Shown in pieces: positions 14,001-21,296 of a DNA stretch of 64,000 nt (position 1 is the stretch's first letter; the number at the start of each line of letters is the position of its first letter). The notes beneath the pieces were generated by a model. That model saw nothing but the letters and a program-made list of their open reading frames with translations. It did no database searches and was not told where the DNA came from. The DNA comes from JAHDCJ01 sp039028895 (GTDB taxonomy: Bacteria > Bacteroidota > Bacteroidia > Chitinophagales > Saprospiraceae). The translations under genes were made by a program, and so were the position numbers. The stretch is from positions 1 to 64,000 of the forward strand of contig JBCCHF010000012.1 of NCBI GenBank assembly GCA_039028895.1, written 5' to 3'.

Positions 14001-14103
14001 TAGAATTAAATCTAAATCCTGATCCGCTACAGGCATTTGAAACCGTAACAACCAAAATTGAAAGCGAAAGGGTTAAACTGAGAAAAAGTAGAGTTTTCTT
14101 CAT
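7372..14103 (-). CDS. Giant SprB-repeat cell-surface adhesin, N-terminal 2243 residues up to an in-frame TAG
   Basis: Predicted secreted surface adhesin of the SprB/gliding-adhesin type. A Sec signal peptide (MKKTLLFLSLTLSLSILVV) ends near residue 24. Residues of about 165-320 resemble a proprotein-convertase P domain (DHDDISELSLALTCPSG, then DGNWTLTVVDN). A Cys-rich unique region follows to about residue 820, then an Ig-like region (CEGTSVTLTATAANGG...WYD), and from about residue 1000 onward tandem SprB units with the pattern DVSCNG-x-SDGSA...GGTPAYTYLWDNGETTATATNL...TVTDxxxC...EP. Translation stops at TAG (7374-7372, codon 2244) in the middle of a unit. The frame then stays open for 2457 codons to the window edge, so the natural product is probably at least 4700 residues. 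In SprB-like proteins a T9SS C-terminal domain follows the repeats; here it would be outside the window. The family assignment is sure; whether the stop is real is not. Confidence 0.9.
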   Translation of the reverse strand: MKKTLLFLSLTLSLSILVVTVSNACSGSGFRFNSITDNGNGTWDIDMTVCIAGSDAGGALGVTHGIFYTITGANITGFTPANITNDQNLAFLTGMISGGNTLQYGDPASSFVFLDPAVHTTRCFNLVITVDAYPTSWNGGGMEDNNCPGGAGTSPDSYSGIFPLQAIPCGGAFNASIPDNSGTGIQAPIINSGSVGTIGAGTDVVTVCVLIDHDDISELSLALTCPSGQTISLANGVGTGSADFGDVAGATEMCFTSSAVNPIAGYTGGSTGDFIPASAFSGFNGCTADGNWTLTVVDNTAGNQGTLISWSMTYTSGNCLFVCNADAGTITTSTGTNAITLCINESMTLTSDDNYTLPPPETGEESELMYAVYDCTPPATPDPLVDVCFSGIVIPQEDINPADLGGTNSDGGIPLILQLAGVTGTDGTIWYVPVTVDDSDNNGNPNGLIFFDQNNDNCYATGTPIEVTYLEDISVTFVDNCDPFTGTGSIEFTVSGGAPSGGNGDFTITNTGAGTLSPTTVAEGGTFTVSGLNDLDGVSFTIDDNLCTYGPFTTTFTCGSDACLINSNLTANPPASSFPNNQYPPNTTVEFCFDITEYIHTNFNFIHGIVPSFSGGWDPASITPTMTPDVAGNDEIGSSWQWFAGSTVAYNNPPSVITDAGWWFLSVNSPGGLPTDPDLSWGDGCTSQCYSGTDETTCLAAGGQWIPTCGCTDATGGLGFFVGDTGLDNINDPAMSATVCADGNGTYDPLGNGSNQCVYLDGCFVDATNGFGMSWTACFELTTLDETMCSPNQALSVSVKTYADGETGAWINSACTVDQPATFDAELCCLGAPTISAQADVCEGTSVTLTATAANGGNINWYDVSTGGLPIQSNSTTLDLGMLPPGTYTYYAEEDDNGCLSLTRDMISFTVNPLATVALDNTVSGICAGESSIIETTITDATTITWSASPGGALPAFDGLDDITVSPSVTTTYTVTATNGCGPQTLDILVNVNPSPTIATTVTDASCTGNCDGSIQASPTGGTSPFTYLWSTGSTDFLITGLCINTSYTLTVTDANGCVGTTSEMIADLGVLVVDQVNTTNELCDMGNGTAEVIVLGGTLPLTYTWDNGQTTFTATGLAAGTHTVTINDAGGIGGCTVVETVTVMETLGATIDNVAVIDEDCGTLGSITITASGGAPTLMYSIGGPFQMSNSFPNLSAGPYTISVSDANGCVTTTSTTIAASPALMATASLDSDVLCNGGSDGTATASQTGGTAPFTYLWDSGSTDATATNLNAGTHVVTVTDTNGCFDTANVSVSEPAIPLGAITLLLSGVDCNGDDDGAATGAAVGGTSPYTYNWDNGETGTFANNLTGGVHILTVTDNNMCTATASVTIPEPPALTASAAVTTSFNGQDNPCNGDSSAEATVTPGGGTTPYTYLWSNGQTDQSATGLIAGIYTVTLTDDNGCTTTSSATVDDPPLLTANASLVSDVSCGGTNDGSASVASGGGTPAYTYLWDNGETDATAINLTTGTHIVTVTDLNGCTETGSVLIGGGGNITANATFGSDASCNGGSDGTATASGMGGTPAYTFLWDSGSTDATATNLNAGTHIVTVSDATGCSGTASVVIGEPLAVAVSVDANTPANCTSCDGTASITPSGGNPPYTFLWSNANTNEDPTDLCSGVNTVTVTDTNGCTATASTSIGNVSTLSIDNVTADNNVSCNGDTDGQATAQVSGGQAPYTYNWSSGATDATANGLGQGAFTVTITDSDGCLETGSVVITEPPVLDVLANLQSDVSCNGAGDGAAVAVGNGGTPPYTFLWDNGSTDVVVTNLNGGTHTITLTDANMCTATTSVSVSEPNGLTGSTALNNDVSCNGFSDGSATVTANGGTPAYTYLWDSGETTATATNLSGGTHIVTITDANMCSTTASIDILEPMALSASVSLNNDVSCNGFDDGSATITANGGTPAYTYLWDNGETTATAINLSGGTHTVTVTDLGMCTATASITIAEPSALTLSASVNNDISCNSVNDGSATASASGGTPAYTYAWDNGETTATVTNLSGGTHTVTVTDLAMCTATAQVTIVEPTALMASATLNNDVSCNGANDGSATASATGGTPAYTYLWDNGETTATATNLDSGLHNVTITDANMCNSVASVSILEPVTLTASAVLNTDVSCNGFSDGAATVTALDGTPAYTYTWDNGETTASATNLDAGTHTVTVTDANMCTATASVTIAEPTVLDVAMALNNDVSCNGAGDGSATATA

Positions 14104-14208
14104 TTGACTAAAGTCTTGATCAACAAAGGGGGAAATTGTGTGAGTATTTATTTATTTTGATGCGACTAAACTTAACAAAAAAATTACATTGCGATATTGA
14201 TAACGCGC

Positions 14209-14241
14209 TATTATTTGCTGTAGTATTCACAGCAAATAATA
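14209..14241. promoter_or_regulatory. Perfect 13-bp inverted repeat between two divergent genes
   Basis: TATTATTTGCTGT (14209-14221) and ACAGCAAATAATA (14229-14241) are perfect inverted copies around a 7-nt loop. They lie in the 249-nt gap between the divergent starts of the giant adhesin (14103, minus) and the pcrB-like gene (14353, plus), so this is not a 3' terminator. It could be a dimeric regulator site or a 5'-UTR hairpin of either transcript. I can name no binding protein. Confidence 0.5.
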
Positions 14242-14330
14242 ACGTCAAAAAAGCTGTTTTCGCTGCTTTATGACAAACTCCTTGAAATACAATAAAAACA
14301 TGCTCTGCTGGGTCAATAGGAGTTTTTGTA

Positions 14331-14338
14331 TAACTTTG
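14331..14338 (+). promoter_or_regulatory. Bacteroidota-type -7 box (TAACTTTG) for the pcrB-like gene
   Basis: TAACTTTG matches the TAnnTTTG consensus known for the housekeeping sigma factor of Bacteroidota. It lies 15 nt before the ATG at 14353. An upstream in-frame ATG at 14326 would precede the expected transcript start, which favours 14353 as the translation start. No clear TTG -33 element was seen at the right spacing. Confidence 0.5.
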
Positions 14339-14352
14339 AAAAAATTTCACGC

Positions 14353-15117
14353 ATGAAGCCTTCCATTTACCAATCTTTTTTGGATCATAAGGCATCAAAC
14401 GAAAAACTGTTTGCCGTCTTAATTGACCCCGACAAGACACAGTCTCGTGAACTTGACGTGATCATTGATCTAGCCAAAAAGGCCAAGATCGATTGTTTTT
14501 TCGTGGGAGGCAGCCTGGTCATGAATGGCAATCTGGATTCCACAATCCTAAAGATCAAGGAAGCCTGCGACATACCCGTTATTCTATTTCCAGGTAGCAC
14601 CATGCAGATCAGCTATGCTGCCGATGCTATCTTATATCTTTCTCTTATTTCCGGAAGGAATGCCGAGCTTCTGATCGGAAAGCAGATAGAGACGGCTCCT
14701 TTCCTCGCGTCGAGCCCGTTGGAAGTACTTTCCACCGGATACATGTTGATTGATGGGGGTGTACCAACCTCTGTTTCCTACATGAGTAACACCATGCCAA
14801 TACCAGCTGGCAAAAAAGATATTGCTGTTTGTACTGCCCTCGCAGGAGAATTGCTTGGAATGAAGGTAATTTTCATGGATGCTGGAAGCGGGGCAAAAAT
14901 ACCTATTTCTTCTGAAATGATCAAAACAGTTAGCAGTAAGGTTAATATCCCTATTATTGTTGGGGGTGGTATTCAAAGTCCGGAGAAGGCGCTCGCCAAT
15001 GTCAAAGCCGGTGCTGACATCATTGTAATTGGCAATGCCATTGAAAAAGATCCCATATTGGTGGTCGAGATTGCTGACGCCATACATTCCATTAATTCGC
15101 CTGCAAATATTCGTTAA
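14353..15117 (+). CDS. pcrB: Geranylgeranylglyceryl phosphate synthase family protein (PcrB/GGGPS-like)
   Basis: 254 residues, a TIM-barrel prenyltransferase. Family members join glycerol-1-phosphate to a polyprenyl diphosphate. The barrel strands carry the family signatures: LIDPDKT near the N-terminus, FVGGSL, VILFPGS, a YMLIDGG stretch with VSYMSNT, FMDAGSGA, and phosphate-binding VGGGIQSPEKA and IVIGNAIEKDP near the C-terminus. The group II GGGPS enzymes are widespread in Bacteroidota, where the lipid product is unclear. The start at 14353 (MKPSIYQSF) is preferred because a -7 box lies just upstream; an ATG nine codons earlier is possible. It is the first gene of a plus-strand run with rsgA and dtd, but about 60 nt and a separate promoter-like box separate it from rsgA. 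Confidence 0.88.
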   Translation: MKPSIYQSFLDHKASNEKLFAVLIDPDKTQSRELDVIIDLAKKAKIDCFFVGGSLVMNGNLDSTILKIKEACDIPVILFPGSTMQISYAADAILYLSLISGRNAELLIGKQIETAPFLASSPLEVLSTGYMLIDGGVPTSVSYMSNTMPIPAGKKDIAVCTALAGELLGMKVIFMDAGSGAKIPISSEMIKTVSSKVNIPIIVGGGIQSPEKALANVKAGADIIVIGNAIEKDPILVVEIADAIHSINSPANIR

Positions 15118-15152
15118 CTTTTAGGGAACTTTTAGAATTGAATGCTTGGTTT

Positions 15153-15160
15153 TACCTTTG
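15153..15160 (+). promoter_or_regulatory. Bacteroidota-type -7 box (TACCTTTG) for rsgA
   Basis: TACCTTTG fits the TAnnTTTG consensus and lies 20 nt before the TTG start of rsgA. The leader would be very short. Confidence 0.45.
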
Positions 15161-15179
15161 ACCAAAATGAATTATCCTC

Positions 15180-16127
15180 TTGGAAAAAGGAACAGTAATA
15201 AAATCGACAGGGAGTTGGTATTCAGTCCAAACCGAAACAGGCAAAATCATTGATTGCCGCATTCTTGGCAAATTCAGGTTAGAAGGTCTTAAACTAACTA
15301 ACCCCATTGCTGTGGGTGATGTGGTAATGATCCAACTGGAAGAACAACAGGAAACAGCCATTATCAAAGAGATTCTTCCAAGGAAAAACTACATTCTTCG
15401 CCAGTCTCCACGGAAAAAACACTATATGCACCTGCTTGCCGCAAATGTAGATCAGGCAGCGGTAATTGTAACCATTAGGTTCCCTGACTTAAAACCGGGT
15501 TTCATAGACCGATTTTTGCTGATGACAACACCTCATGATATCCCTTCATCAATAATTATCAACAAAGCCGATATCTATGATGAGGAAGATCTTGAACTTT
15601 GTGAAATCATGAAGGAAGTCTACGAGTCAATTGGCTATCCGGTTTTTGTGGTTTCAGCGTTAAAAGACCAGGGACTTGAAGAACTCAGGGCATATTTAAA
15701 GGATAAAATTACCTTTATTACAGGCCATTCAGGTGTCGGGAAGTCCACATTGGCCAATGCCTTGCAACCAGGCCTCGAGTTGCGCACAACCGAGCTTTCT
15801 GATTATTCTGGCAAAGGGCAACATACGACTACTTTTGCAGAAATGCTCCCACTAGATATCGGAGGTTCAATTATTGATACGCCCGGCATAAAAGAACTGG
15901 CTTTCATTAATATGGATCCGATAGATATAGCCCATAATTTTGTGGAATTATTCGAAGCTTCCAAAGAATGCCGCTTTCACGATTGTCTGCATATCAATGA
16001 ACCCCATTGCGCTGTAAAGAAAGGACTCGAGGAAGGCCTTATTTCAGAACTCAGGTATTCTAATTACCTGAAACTTGTAGAAGAAGCAAAGGAGCAAAAT
16101 TACTGGGAGCGGAAGACGGACTGGTAA
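15180..16127 (+). CDS. rsgA: Ribosome small-subunit-dependent GTPase A
   Basis: 315 residues. RsgA is a circularly permuted GTPase that binds the 30S subunit and helps its late maturation. An N-terminal OB-fold (residues 1-70) precedes the permuted G motifs: NKAD (about residue 128, G4), VSAL (G5), GHSGVGKST (about 182, G1) and DTPGIKEL (G3). The C-terminal zinc-binding domain has the typical C-x4-H-x-C order in CRFHDCLH followed by EPHCAV. The start codon is TTG at 15180: an in-frame TGA at 15168 rules out a longer product, and the ATG at 15167 is out of frame. It sits between pcrB and dtd on the same strand. Confidence 0.95.
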   Translation: MEKGTVIKSTGSWYSVQTETGKIIDCRILGKFRLEGLKLTNPIAVGDVVMIQLEEQQETAIIKEILPRKNYILRQSPRKKHYMHLLAANVDQAAVIVTIRFPDLKPGFIDRFLLMTTPHDIPSSIIINKADIYDEEDLELCEIMKEVYESIGYPVFVVSALKDQGLEELRAYLKDKITFITGHSGVGKSTLANALQPGLELRTTELSDYSGKGQHTTTFAEMLPLDIGGSIIDTPGIKELAFINMDPIDIAHNFVELFEASKECRFHDCLHINEPHCAVKKGLEEGLISELRYSNYLKLVEEAKEQNYWERKTDW

Positions 16128-16161
16128 TAGCAATCGGCAATAATTAATTAAGATATTTTCT

Positions 16162-16614
16162 ATGAGAGTTGTTATTCAGAGAGTTAGCAAGGGGTCTGTT
16201 ACGATTGACGGAAAGGTAAATGCTTCGATTGGAAAAGGATTGGTCATATTGTTGGGTATAGAGCCAGAAGACCGTCAGGAGGATATTGAGTGGCTATGCA
16301 GGAAAATTGTCAATCTCCGAATTTTCAATGACGATAATGGTGTAATGAATCTTTCGACCAGTGACATTAATGGTGAATATTTGGTGATCAGTCAGTTCAC
16401 ACTTCACGCCAGTACAAAAAAAGGTAACCGTCCTTCTTATATTAAAGCTGCAAAACCCGATATCGCTATTCCTTTGTACGAGCAATTTGTCAAACAACTG
16501 GAGACCGTTTCCGGAAAACCGATAGGAACCGGCATATTCGGGGCTGACATGAAAGTGGCTTTGATCAACGATGGCCCGGTAACGATCTGGATAGATTCGA
16601 AAAACCGCGAATAA
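16162..16614 (+). CDS. dtd: D-aminoacyl-tRNA deacylase
   Basis: 150 residues, full length for the Dtd family. It hydrolyses D-amino acids (and glycine mischarged on tRNA-Ala) from tRNA. The two active-site signatures of the dimer are present: SQFTLHA (residues about 78-84) and the cross-subunit NDGPVT near residue 137, with the family start MRVVIQRVS. The ATG is 34 nt after rsgA, and a MazG-like gene follows 48 nt downstream, so the three are probably co-transcribed. Confidence 0.96.
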   Translation: MRVVIQRVSKGSVTIDGKVNASIGKGLVILLGIEPEDRQEDIEWLCRKIVNLRIFNDDNGVMNLSTSDINGEYLVISQFTLHASTKKGNRPSYIKAAKPDIAIPLYEQFVKQLETVSGKPIGTGIFGADMKVALINDGPVTIWIDSKNRE

Positions 16615-16662
16615 TCTCTCCACCAATAATACTTCTCCTTCCTTAATCTAGAAACCAGACCA

Positions 16663-17007
16663 ATGACCATTGAAAATCTTCAGAAAACCGTAGACGAGTG
16701 GATCAACACTATCGGCATTCGTTACTATAATGAATTGACGAATACCGCCATCCTTATGGAAGAGGTTGGCGAATTAGCCCGACTAATGGCCAGAGTCTAT
16801 GGCGAACAATCTTTCAAACGAAAAGAGGACAAAGCCACCGCAAAAACTGATATGGCTGGAGAAATGGCGGACGTTTTATTCGTATTGGTATGCCTCGCCA
16901 ACCAAACAGGAGTTGATCTTACTACTGCACTCCAGGAAAGTCTCGCAAAAAAAACGAAGCGGGATGCTAAACGTCATCGGGAAAACACCAAACTGGATCG
17001 AGATTAG
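16663..17007 (+). CDS. MazG-like nucleotide pyrophosphohydrolase
   Basis: 114 residues, an all-alpha NTP pyrophosphohydrolase fold. The metal-binding motif is visible as EEVGEL (helix 1, residues about 30-35) and EMADVLF (helix 3, about 67-73), the EExxE...ExxD arrangement of single-domain MazG proteins. These enzymes cleave (d)NTPs to NMP and pyrophosphate and are thought to remove damaged nucleotides. Its placement directly behind dtd suggests a common quality-control transcript. The exact substrate cannot be told from sequence. The gene converges on polA with 25 nt between the stops. Confidence 0.85.
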   Translation: MTIENLQKTVDEWINTIGIRYYNELTNTAILMEEVGELARLMARVYGEQSFKRKEDKATAKTDMAGEMADVLFVLVCLANQTGVDLTTALQESLAKKTKRDAKRHRENTKLDRD

Positions 17008-17032
17008 GATTGGATGCTTAAATCCAAAGTTA

Positions 17033-19831
17033 CTAGTGGGCTTCAAGCCAGTTATTTCCAGTATCGATGCCTACAATGATCGGCACTTTTAAATCTGGAA
17101 TGGCATTTTTCATGAGATCCCGGATGATTGGTTCTACTGTTTCAATTTCATCCTTGGGCACGTCGAATACAAGCTCATCATGTACCTGCATGATCATTTT
17201 GGTTTTGAAATTGCCTTCCTTCAGTGCTTTGTGAATATTGATCATGGCTACCTTGATCATGTCAGCTGCAGTTCCCTGGATAGGTGTGTTGATAGCTACA
17301 CGTTCGGCATTGCTTCTGATTAACGAGTTTTTAGAATTAATATCTCTCAAAAATCTTCTGCGCCCAAGCAAGGTGGTCACATAGCCATTTTCACGGGCAA
17401 ATTCCACAGTACTTTCCATATAGTTTTTCAAACCCTGGTACTGTTTGAAATATTGTTCGATTAGTTCCTTGGCTTCTGCACGTTTGATGTCTAACTGGCG
17501 CGAAAGGTTGGTTGCTCCTGCACCATAAATGATACTGAAGTTGACTGTTTTCGCATTGCGGCGCTGGTCTTTGGTCACTTCATCAAGCGCCACACCATAA
17601 ACGTTGGCAGCGGTGGCCTGGTGAATATCATGCCCGGCATTAAAGGATTCGATCATCGCCTCATCGTTACTGATATGGGCAATTACCCTTAGCTCGATTT
17701 GCGAATAATCCGCTGCAAGCAGAATATGATTCTCGTCTCTTGGCTCAAAAGCTTTTCGGATATGTCGACCAGCTTCATCACGAATCGGGATATTCTGAAG
17801 ATTTGGGTTTTCTGAACTCAGTCGACCGGTTGCTGCCCTGGCTTGGTTGAAAGAACTATGGACTCTGTTGGTTTTCGGATTGATCATCGTTGGAAGCGCA
17901 TCGACATAGGTCGACTTCAACTTAGTCAGTTTGCGATATTCAAGAATCGTATTGACAAACTCATGTTGAAGTGCCAATTCGGTCAACTTTTCTTCGTTGG
18001 TGGAATATTGCCCTGTCTTGGTTTTGGCCCAGCGATAAGGGATCTTCATTTTATCAAACAGGATCTCACCGACCTGTTTTGGGGAAGCAATATTAAACTG
18101 CACCCCTGCTTCACGGTGGATCGACTGTTCTTTTTCAATGATCTTTTGCCCCAATTCCTTGCTGTATGCATTCAAAAAATCAGCATTGATACGAACACCT
18201 TCATACTCCATATCTACCAGCACATTGACGAGTGGTATCTCAAGATCATTGAACAAATCAATGATTTCTGCTTCTTTGAGCAGTTTTTCCATCGGCTCTT
18301 TTAGCTGGAAAGTGAGGTCGGCATCTTCAGCGGCATAATCAGCAGCTTTTTCGATGGGCACATCGCGCATGCTGAGCTGGTTTTTACCCCGTTTCCCGAT
18401 AAGGGTTTCAATCGGGACCATGCTGTATTGCAAATAAGACTCGGTCAAATAATCCAGTTTATGGCGAAGGTCTGGCTCGCATAAATAGTGGGCTATCATG
18501 GTGTCGAAATAGGTCCCTTTTATCTCTATGCCGTACCATTTCATCATTAAGACATCGTACTTGATGTTTTGGCCTATTTTTTCGATATCCGCATTTTCCA
18601 GTACAGGTTTGAATTCTGCCACAATATTCCTGGCTTCTTCCTGGTTTTCTGAAATCGGGACGTAATAACCTTCATGCGCTTTCCATGAAAATGCAAGTCC
18701 CACCAACTCTGCTTGGTTGGCATCGATACCTGTTGTTTCAGTATCGAAACAGATCGACTTTTCATCCATCATCATCCTGATCAGATCTGCGCGTTCGGCT
18801 GCAGAATTGACAAGGGTATAGGTGTGAGGGGTATTATCAATGTTTTTGCTGGCAATATGTGATTGATAAGCTGCCTGGGGTGTTGGTTTTGACTGGCCCG
18901 ATTTTTTACCGACAACGTTACCGAAAAGGTCCGTTTGTTCGCCAGGTTGCGGGATGTCTTCTCCCAGGATTGACCGGGTGAGTGTTCTGAACTCTAGTTC
19001 TCCGAAAATCGTTCTCAGTGCTTCCTTGTTGACTGGGACAATGCGGTATTCTTCTTCATCAAACTTTACGGGTGCTTCAACATTGATCGTAGCTAACTGT
19101 TTGGACAAAATAGCATCATCAGCATGCTCGATAACGCGTTCTTTTTGTTTGCCTTTGAGTTGATCTGTATTGGCGATAATGCCTTCCACTGAATCAAACT
19201 GGGCCAGCAGTTTCTGTGCAGTCTTAATGCCAATGCCAGGAATACCTGGGATATTATCCACTTTGTCTCCTGCCAGTCCCAGGATATCAATTACCTGATC
19301 GACCCTCTGGATCTCCCAAACTTCGCAGACTTTTTTCCCGTCAAGGATATCCACACCATTCCCTTGTCGGGAAGGCTTGAACATAAATATGTTATCTGAA
19401 GTCAATTGTGCATAATCTTTATCGGGTGTCATCATATACACTTTGAAATCTTCCTTTTCTGCTTGCTTGGCGAGGGTTCCAATCACGTCGTCAGCTTCAT
19501 AGCCTTGTGCGGCTACGATCGGGATATTAAATCCTTCGATTATCTTTTTAATGTATGGAATGGCTATGGTAATATCTTCTGGCTGCTCTTCACGATTAGC
19601 CTTGTAGGCTTCAAATTGCTCATGGCGGAATGTAGGTCCGGGAAGATCAAAAGCGACTGCGATGTGTGTAGGACCATAATTTTGCATGACGTCCCAAAGG
19701 GACCGTACAAAACCAGTAATAGCAGACGTATTAACACCTTTCGAATTAATCAACGGGCGGGTAATGAATGCAAAATGTGCGCGGTATATCAGGGCAAAAG
19801 CATCGAGAAGGAATAGTTTTTTTTCTTGCAT
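17033..19831 (-). CDS. polA: DNA polymerase I
   Basis: 932 residues, with all three domains of classical Pol I. The N-terminal 5'-3' flap nuclease (residues 1-300) has LLDAFALIYRAHFA, EADDVIG and DNIPGIPGIG. The 3'-5' proofreading domain (about 345-520) retains its acidic residues in DTETTG (about 363), NIKYD and AAEDADL, so it is probably active. The polymerase domain has DYSQIELR (about 712, motif A), RRNAKTVNFSIIYG (motif B) and QVHDELVFD (about 887, motif C). It acts in Okazaki fragment processing and repair. It is monocistronic by layout, convergent with the MazG-like gene and 190 nt from the next gene upstream. Confidence 0.98.
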   Translation of the reverse strand: MQEKKLFLLDAFALIYRAHFAFITRPLINSKGVNTSAITGFVRSLWDVMQNYGPTHIAVAFDLPGPTFRHEQFEAYKANREEQPEDITIAIPYIKKIIEGFNIPIVAAQGYEADDVIGTLAKQAEKEDFKVYMMTPDKDYAQLTSDNIFMFKPSRQGNGVDILDGKKVCEVWEIQRVDQVIDILGLAGDKVDNIPGIPGIGIKTAQKLLAQFDSVEGIIANTDQLKGKQKERVIEHADDAILSKQLATINVEAPVKFDEEEYRIVPVNKEALRTIFGELEFRTLTRSILGEDIPQPGEQTDLFGNVVGKKSGQSKPTPQAAYQSHIASKNIDNTPHTYTLVNSAAERADLIRMMMDEKSICFDTETTGIDANQAELVGLAFSWKAHEGYYVPISENQEEARNIVAEFKPVLENADIEKIGQNIKYDVLMMKWYGIEIKGTYFDTMIAHYLCEPDLRHKLDYLTESYLQYSMVPIETLIGKRGKNQLSMRDVPIEKAADYAAEDADLTFQLKEPMEKLLKEAEIIDLFNDLEIPLVNVLVDMEYEGVRINADFLNAYSKELGQKIIEKEQSIHREAGVQFNIASPKQVGEILFDKMKIPYRWAKTKTGQYSTNEEKLTELALQHEFVNTILEYRKLTKLKSTYVDALPTMINPKTNRVHSSFNQARAATGRLSSENPNLQNIPIRDEAGRHIRKAFEPRDENHILLAADYSQIELRVIAHISNDEAMIESFNAGHDIHQATAANVYGVALDEVTKDQRRNAKTVNFSIIYGAGATNLSRQLDIKRAEAKELIEQYFKQYQGLKNYMESTVEFARENGYVTTLLGRRRFLRDINSKNSLIRSNAERVAINTPIQGTAADMIKVAMINIHKALKEGNFKTKMIMQVHDELVFDVPKDEIETVEPIIRDLMKNAIPDLKVPIIVGIDTGNNWLEAH

Positions 19832-19971
19832 AGTAGATGGATAGACATCGGTTTAACCTGGCGCGAGATCCAGAGAATTAGTATTAAATGTTTCCGGAAT
19901 GGAATTCCAAAAAATGCGGGATTCGAAAGATACAGGAATTTAAGGGGAAAGCCTAACCGCAAAAAACAAAA

Positions 19972-20015
19972 AACCCGTCCAATTAGGTTAACTGAACGGG
20001 TTGGAAAAGGGAATA
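19972..20015 (-). terminator. Intrinsic terminator behind the DUF3078 gene
   Basis: AACCCGT (19972-19978) and ACGGGTT (19996-20002) form a stem. Read on the minus strand, the stem is followed by a T-rich run (complement of the A-rich 19961-19973). It lies 20 nt past the stop of the DUF3078 gene. Confidence 0.65.
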
Positions 20016-20021
20016 TTGTTT

Positions 20022-21104
20022 TTATTCTTTCTTTGCGCCAATAATAAAGTTGTATTTGATCAGAAGTGCCTGTGTAAACATGGCACCATGACCAGTAGTT
20101 TCAAAAACGCCAAGATCTTTATTCCAGTCTTTAGAGACCAGTTTATTATAGTCATAATAAAGTCCTGTTGTTAACACTATTGAAAGTCCTTTATAGACAT
20201 TAAATGCAGTTTCTGTAGTCCATTCAAATACAGGCACGTTTGTAGCGCCATCCTGTCCTCCAAGGTAATCGTAGAATATGAACAGACCTGAAGCAAAACT
20301 GATTCTGTCGTTGAAATGTGTGTTTTTATAGGTTGCCCTCAATGAGGTCCCTAACTGTACATCGGTTTTATCAAAATCGTTAGGTCCACGCATCGGGTTA
20401 CCATGTAACGAAGACACTACAGCTGGCGGTGATGGCGCTGTAGAAAAGAGTGGATCAACAATAGCTCCTGTACCATCGACATACAACCTTGCGACAGATT
20501 CATCTGCCACAACTAACAGACGCAATGTTGCTGGTGAAAATAGTACAGAGAAATGGTCATTAGGCTTCCAGTCTATACCAGGTGTAAGGGTAATGGTAGC
20601 AGGTGCCAGGAATTTTGACAAAGCACCCAGTCCATCATCGTTACCAAAAGCAGGCGTATTGACATCTTTCAGATAGTTGCCATTAAAGGTTTCAAGTAGT
20701 TGAGACATAAAAGTACCTTCCAGGGCTGCGTACCATTTTTTGTTGTCGGTTATCGCGTAACCTATCTTGGAAGCCAAACGCAATTCGTCTATAGTTTTCT
20801 GGAAGGGGTTACCAGTCTGGTTACGGCCCAACCGCTGGAAAACCAATTGGAGCGAACCAGTATTGTTCCAGGCAATGCGGCCAACCTCGCGGTCAGCAAA
20901 GAAGTTGCCAATTCCACCAAAGCCAAATTTATTTTCACCTGCGCCAGCACGCGGATTGATAATGAGTAGTTGATCGAGATTAAGGCCTACGCCGCCGCCT
21001 ATCAGCCAATCGCTCTTCTCTTCAGTTGCAGGTTCGTCTTGTGCAGTCACAGAGAACGAAAATGCAAATACTGTTAGCAGGACGAGTGTAAGTTTTTTAA
21101 TCAT
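20022..21104 (-). CDS. DUF3078-family secreted protein
   Basis: 360 residues. A Sec signal peptide MIKKLTLVLLTVFAFSFSVT is followed by AQDEP, and the mature chain matches the pattern of the Bacteroidota DUF3078 family. The mature part is rich in alternating aromatic and polar strands (GGVGLNLDQ, WNNTGSLQLVFQ, LRATYKNTHF, ALLIKYNFIIG) and ends in a hydrophobic strand, as in an outer-membrane beta-barrel. The role of the family is unknown. The start is placed at 21104 because the signal peptide begins there; a longer frame to 21212 would run through the upstream terminator hairpin. Confidence 0.8.
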   Translation of the reverse strand: MIKKLTLVLLTVFAFSFSVTAQDEPATEEKSDWLIGGGVGLNLDQLLIINPRAGAGENKFGFGGIGNFFADREVGRIAWNNTGSLQLVFQRLGRNQTGNPFQKTIDELRLASKIGYAITDNKKWYAALEGTFMSQLLETFNGNYLKDVNTPAFGNDDGLGALSKFLAPATITLTPGIDWKPNDHFSVLFSPATLRLLVVADESVARLYVDGTGAIVDPLFSTAPSPPAVVSSLHGNPMRGPNDFDKTDVQLGTSLRATYKNTHFNDRISFASGLFIFYDYLGGQDGATNVPVFEWTTETAFNVYKGLSIVLTTGLYYDYNKLVSKDWNKDLGVFETTGHGAMFTQALLIKYNFIIGAKKE

Positions 21105-21179
21105 TGTTAATTTAATTTTAGTTGTTGATTTTAATGTCAAATTACGAAGATGTAAAGATAAACGAACCGTTAAAAAGTT

Positions 21180-21226
21180 GTCGCTTCGCTTACTTGCTAA
21201 AATTTCTAACAAGTAAACGAAGCGAC
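21180..21226 (-). terminator. 17-bp hairpin terminator behind the MscS-like gene
   Basis: GTCGCTTCGCTTACTTG (21180-21196) and CAAGTAAACGAAGCGAC (21210-21226) match at 16 of 17 positions around a 13-nt loop. On the minus strand the stem is followed within three bases by TTTTT. It lies about 70 nt past the stop of the MscS-like gene and before the start of the DUF3078 gene, so it should insulate the two. Confidence 0.65.
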
Positions 21227-21296
21227 TATATTCAATACTTTCTAGCGTTTCCGCAAAGGAAAAATTCCTGATTTTCGTACTACAGAAAGAGGAATT

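Noticed and set aside
14120..14440. Minus-strand frame of 106 residues upstream of the adhesin
   Set aside because: It overlaps the pcrB-like gene start and the perfect inverted repeat, and shows no domain or secretion signal.
21105..21212. N-terminal extension of the DUF3078 gene to 21212
   Set aside because: The added part runs into the hairpin terminator, and the clear signal peptide begins at 21104.
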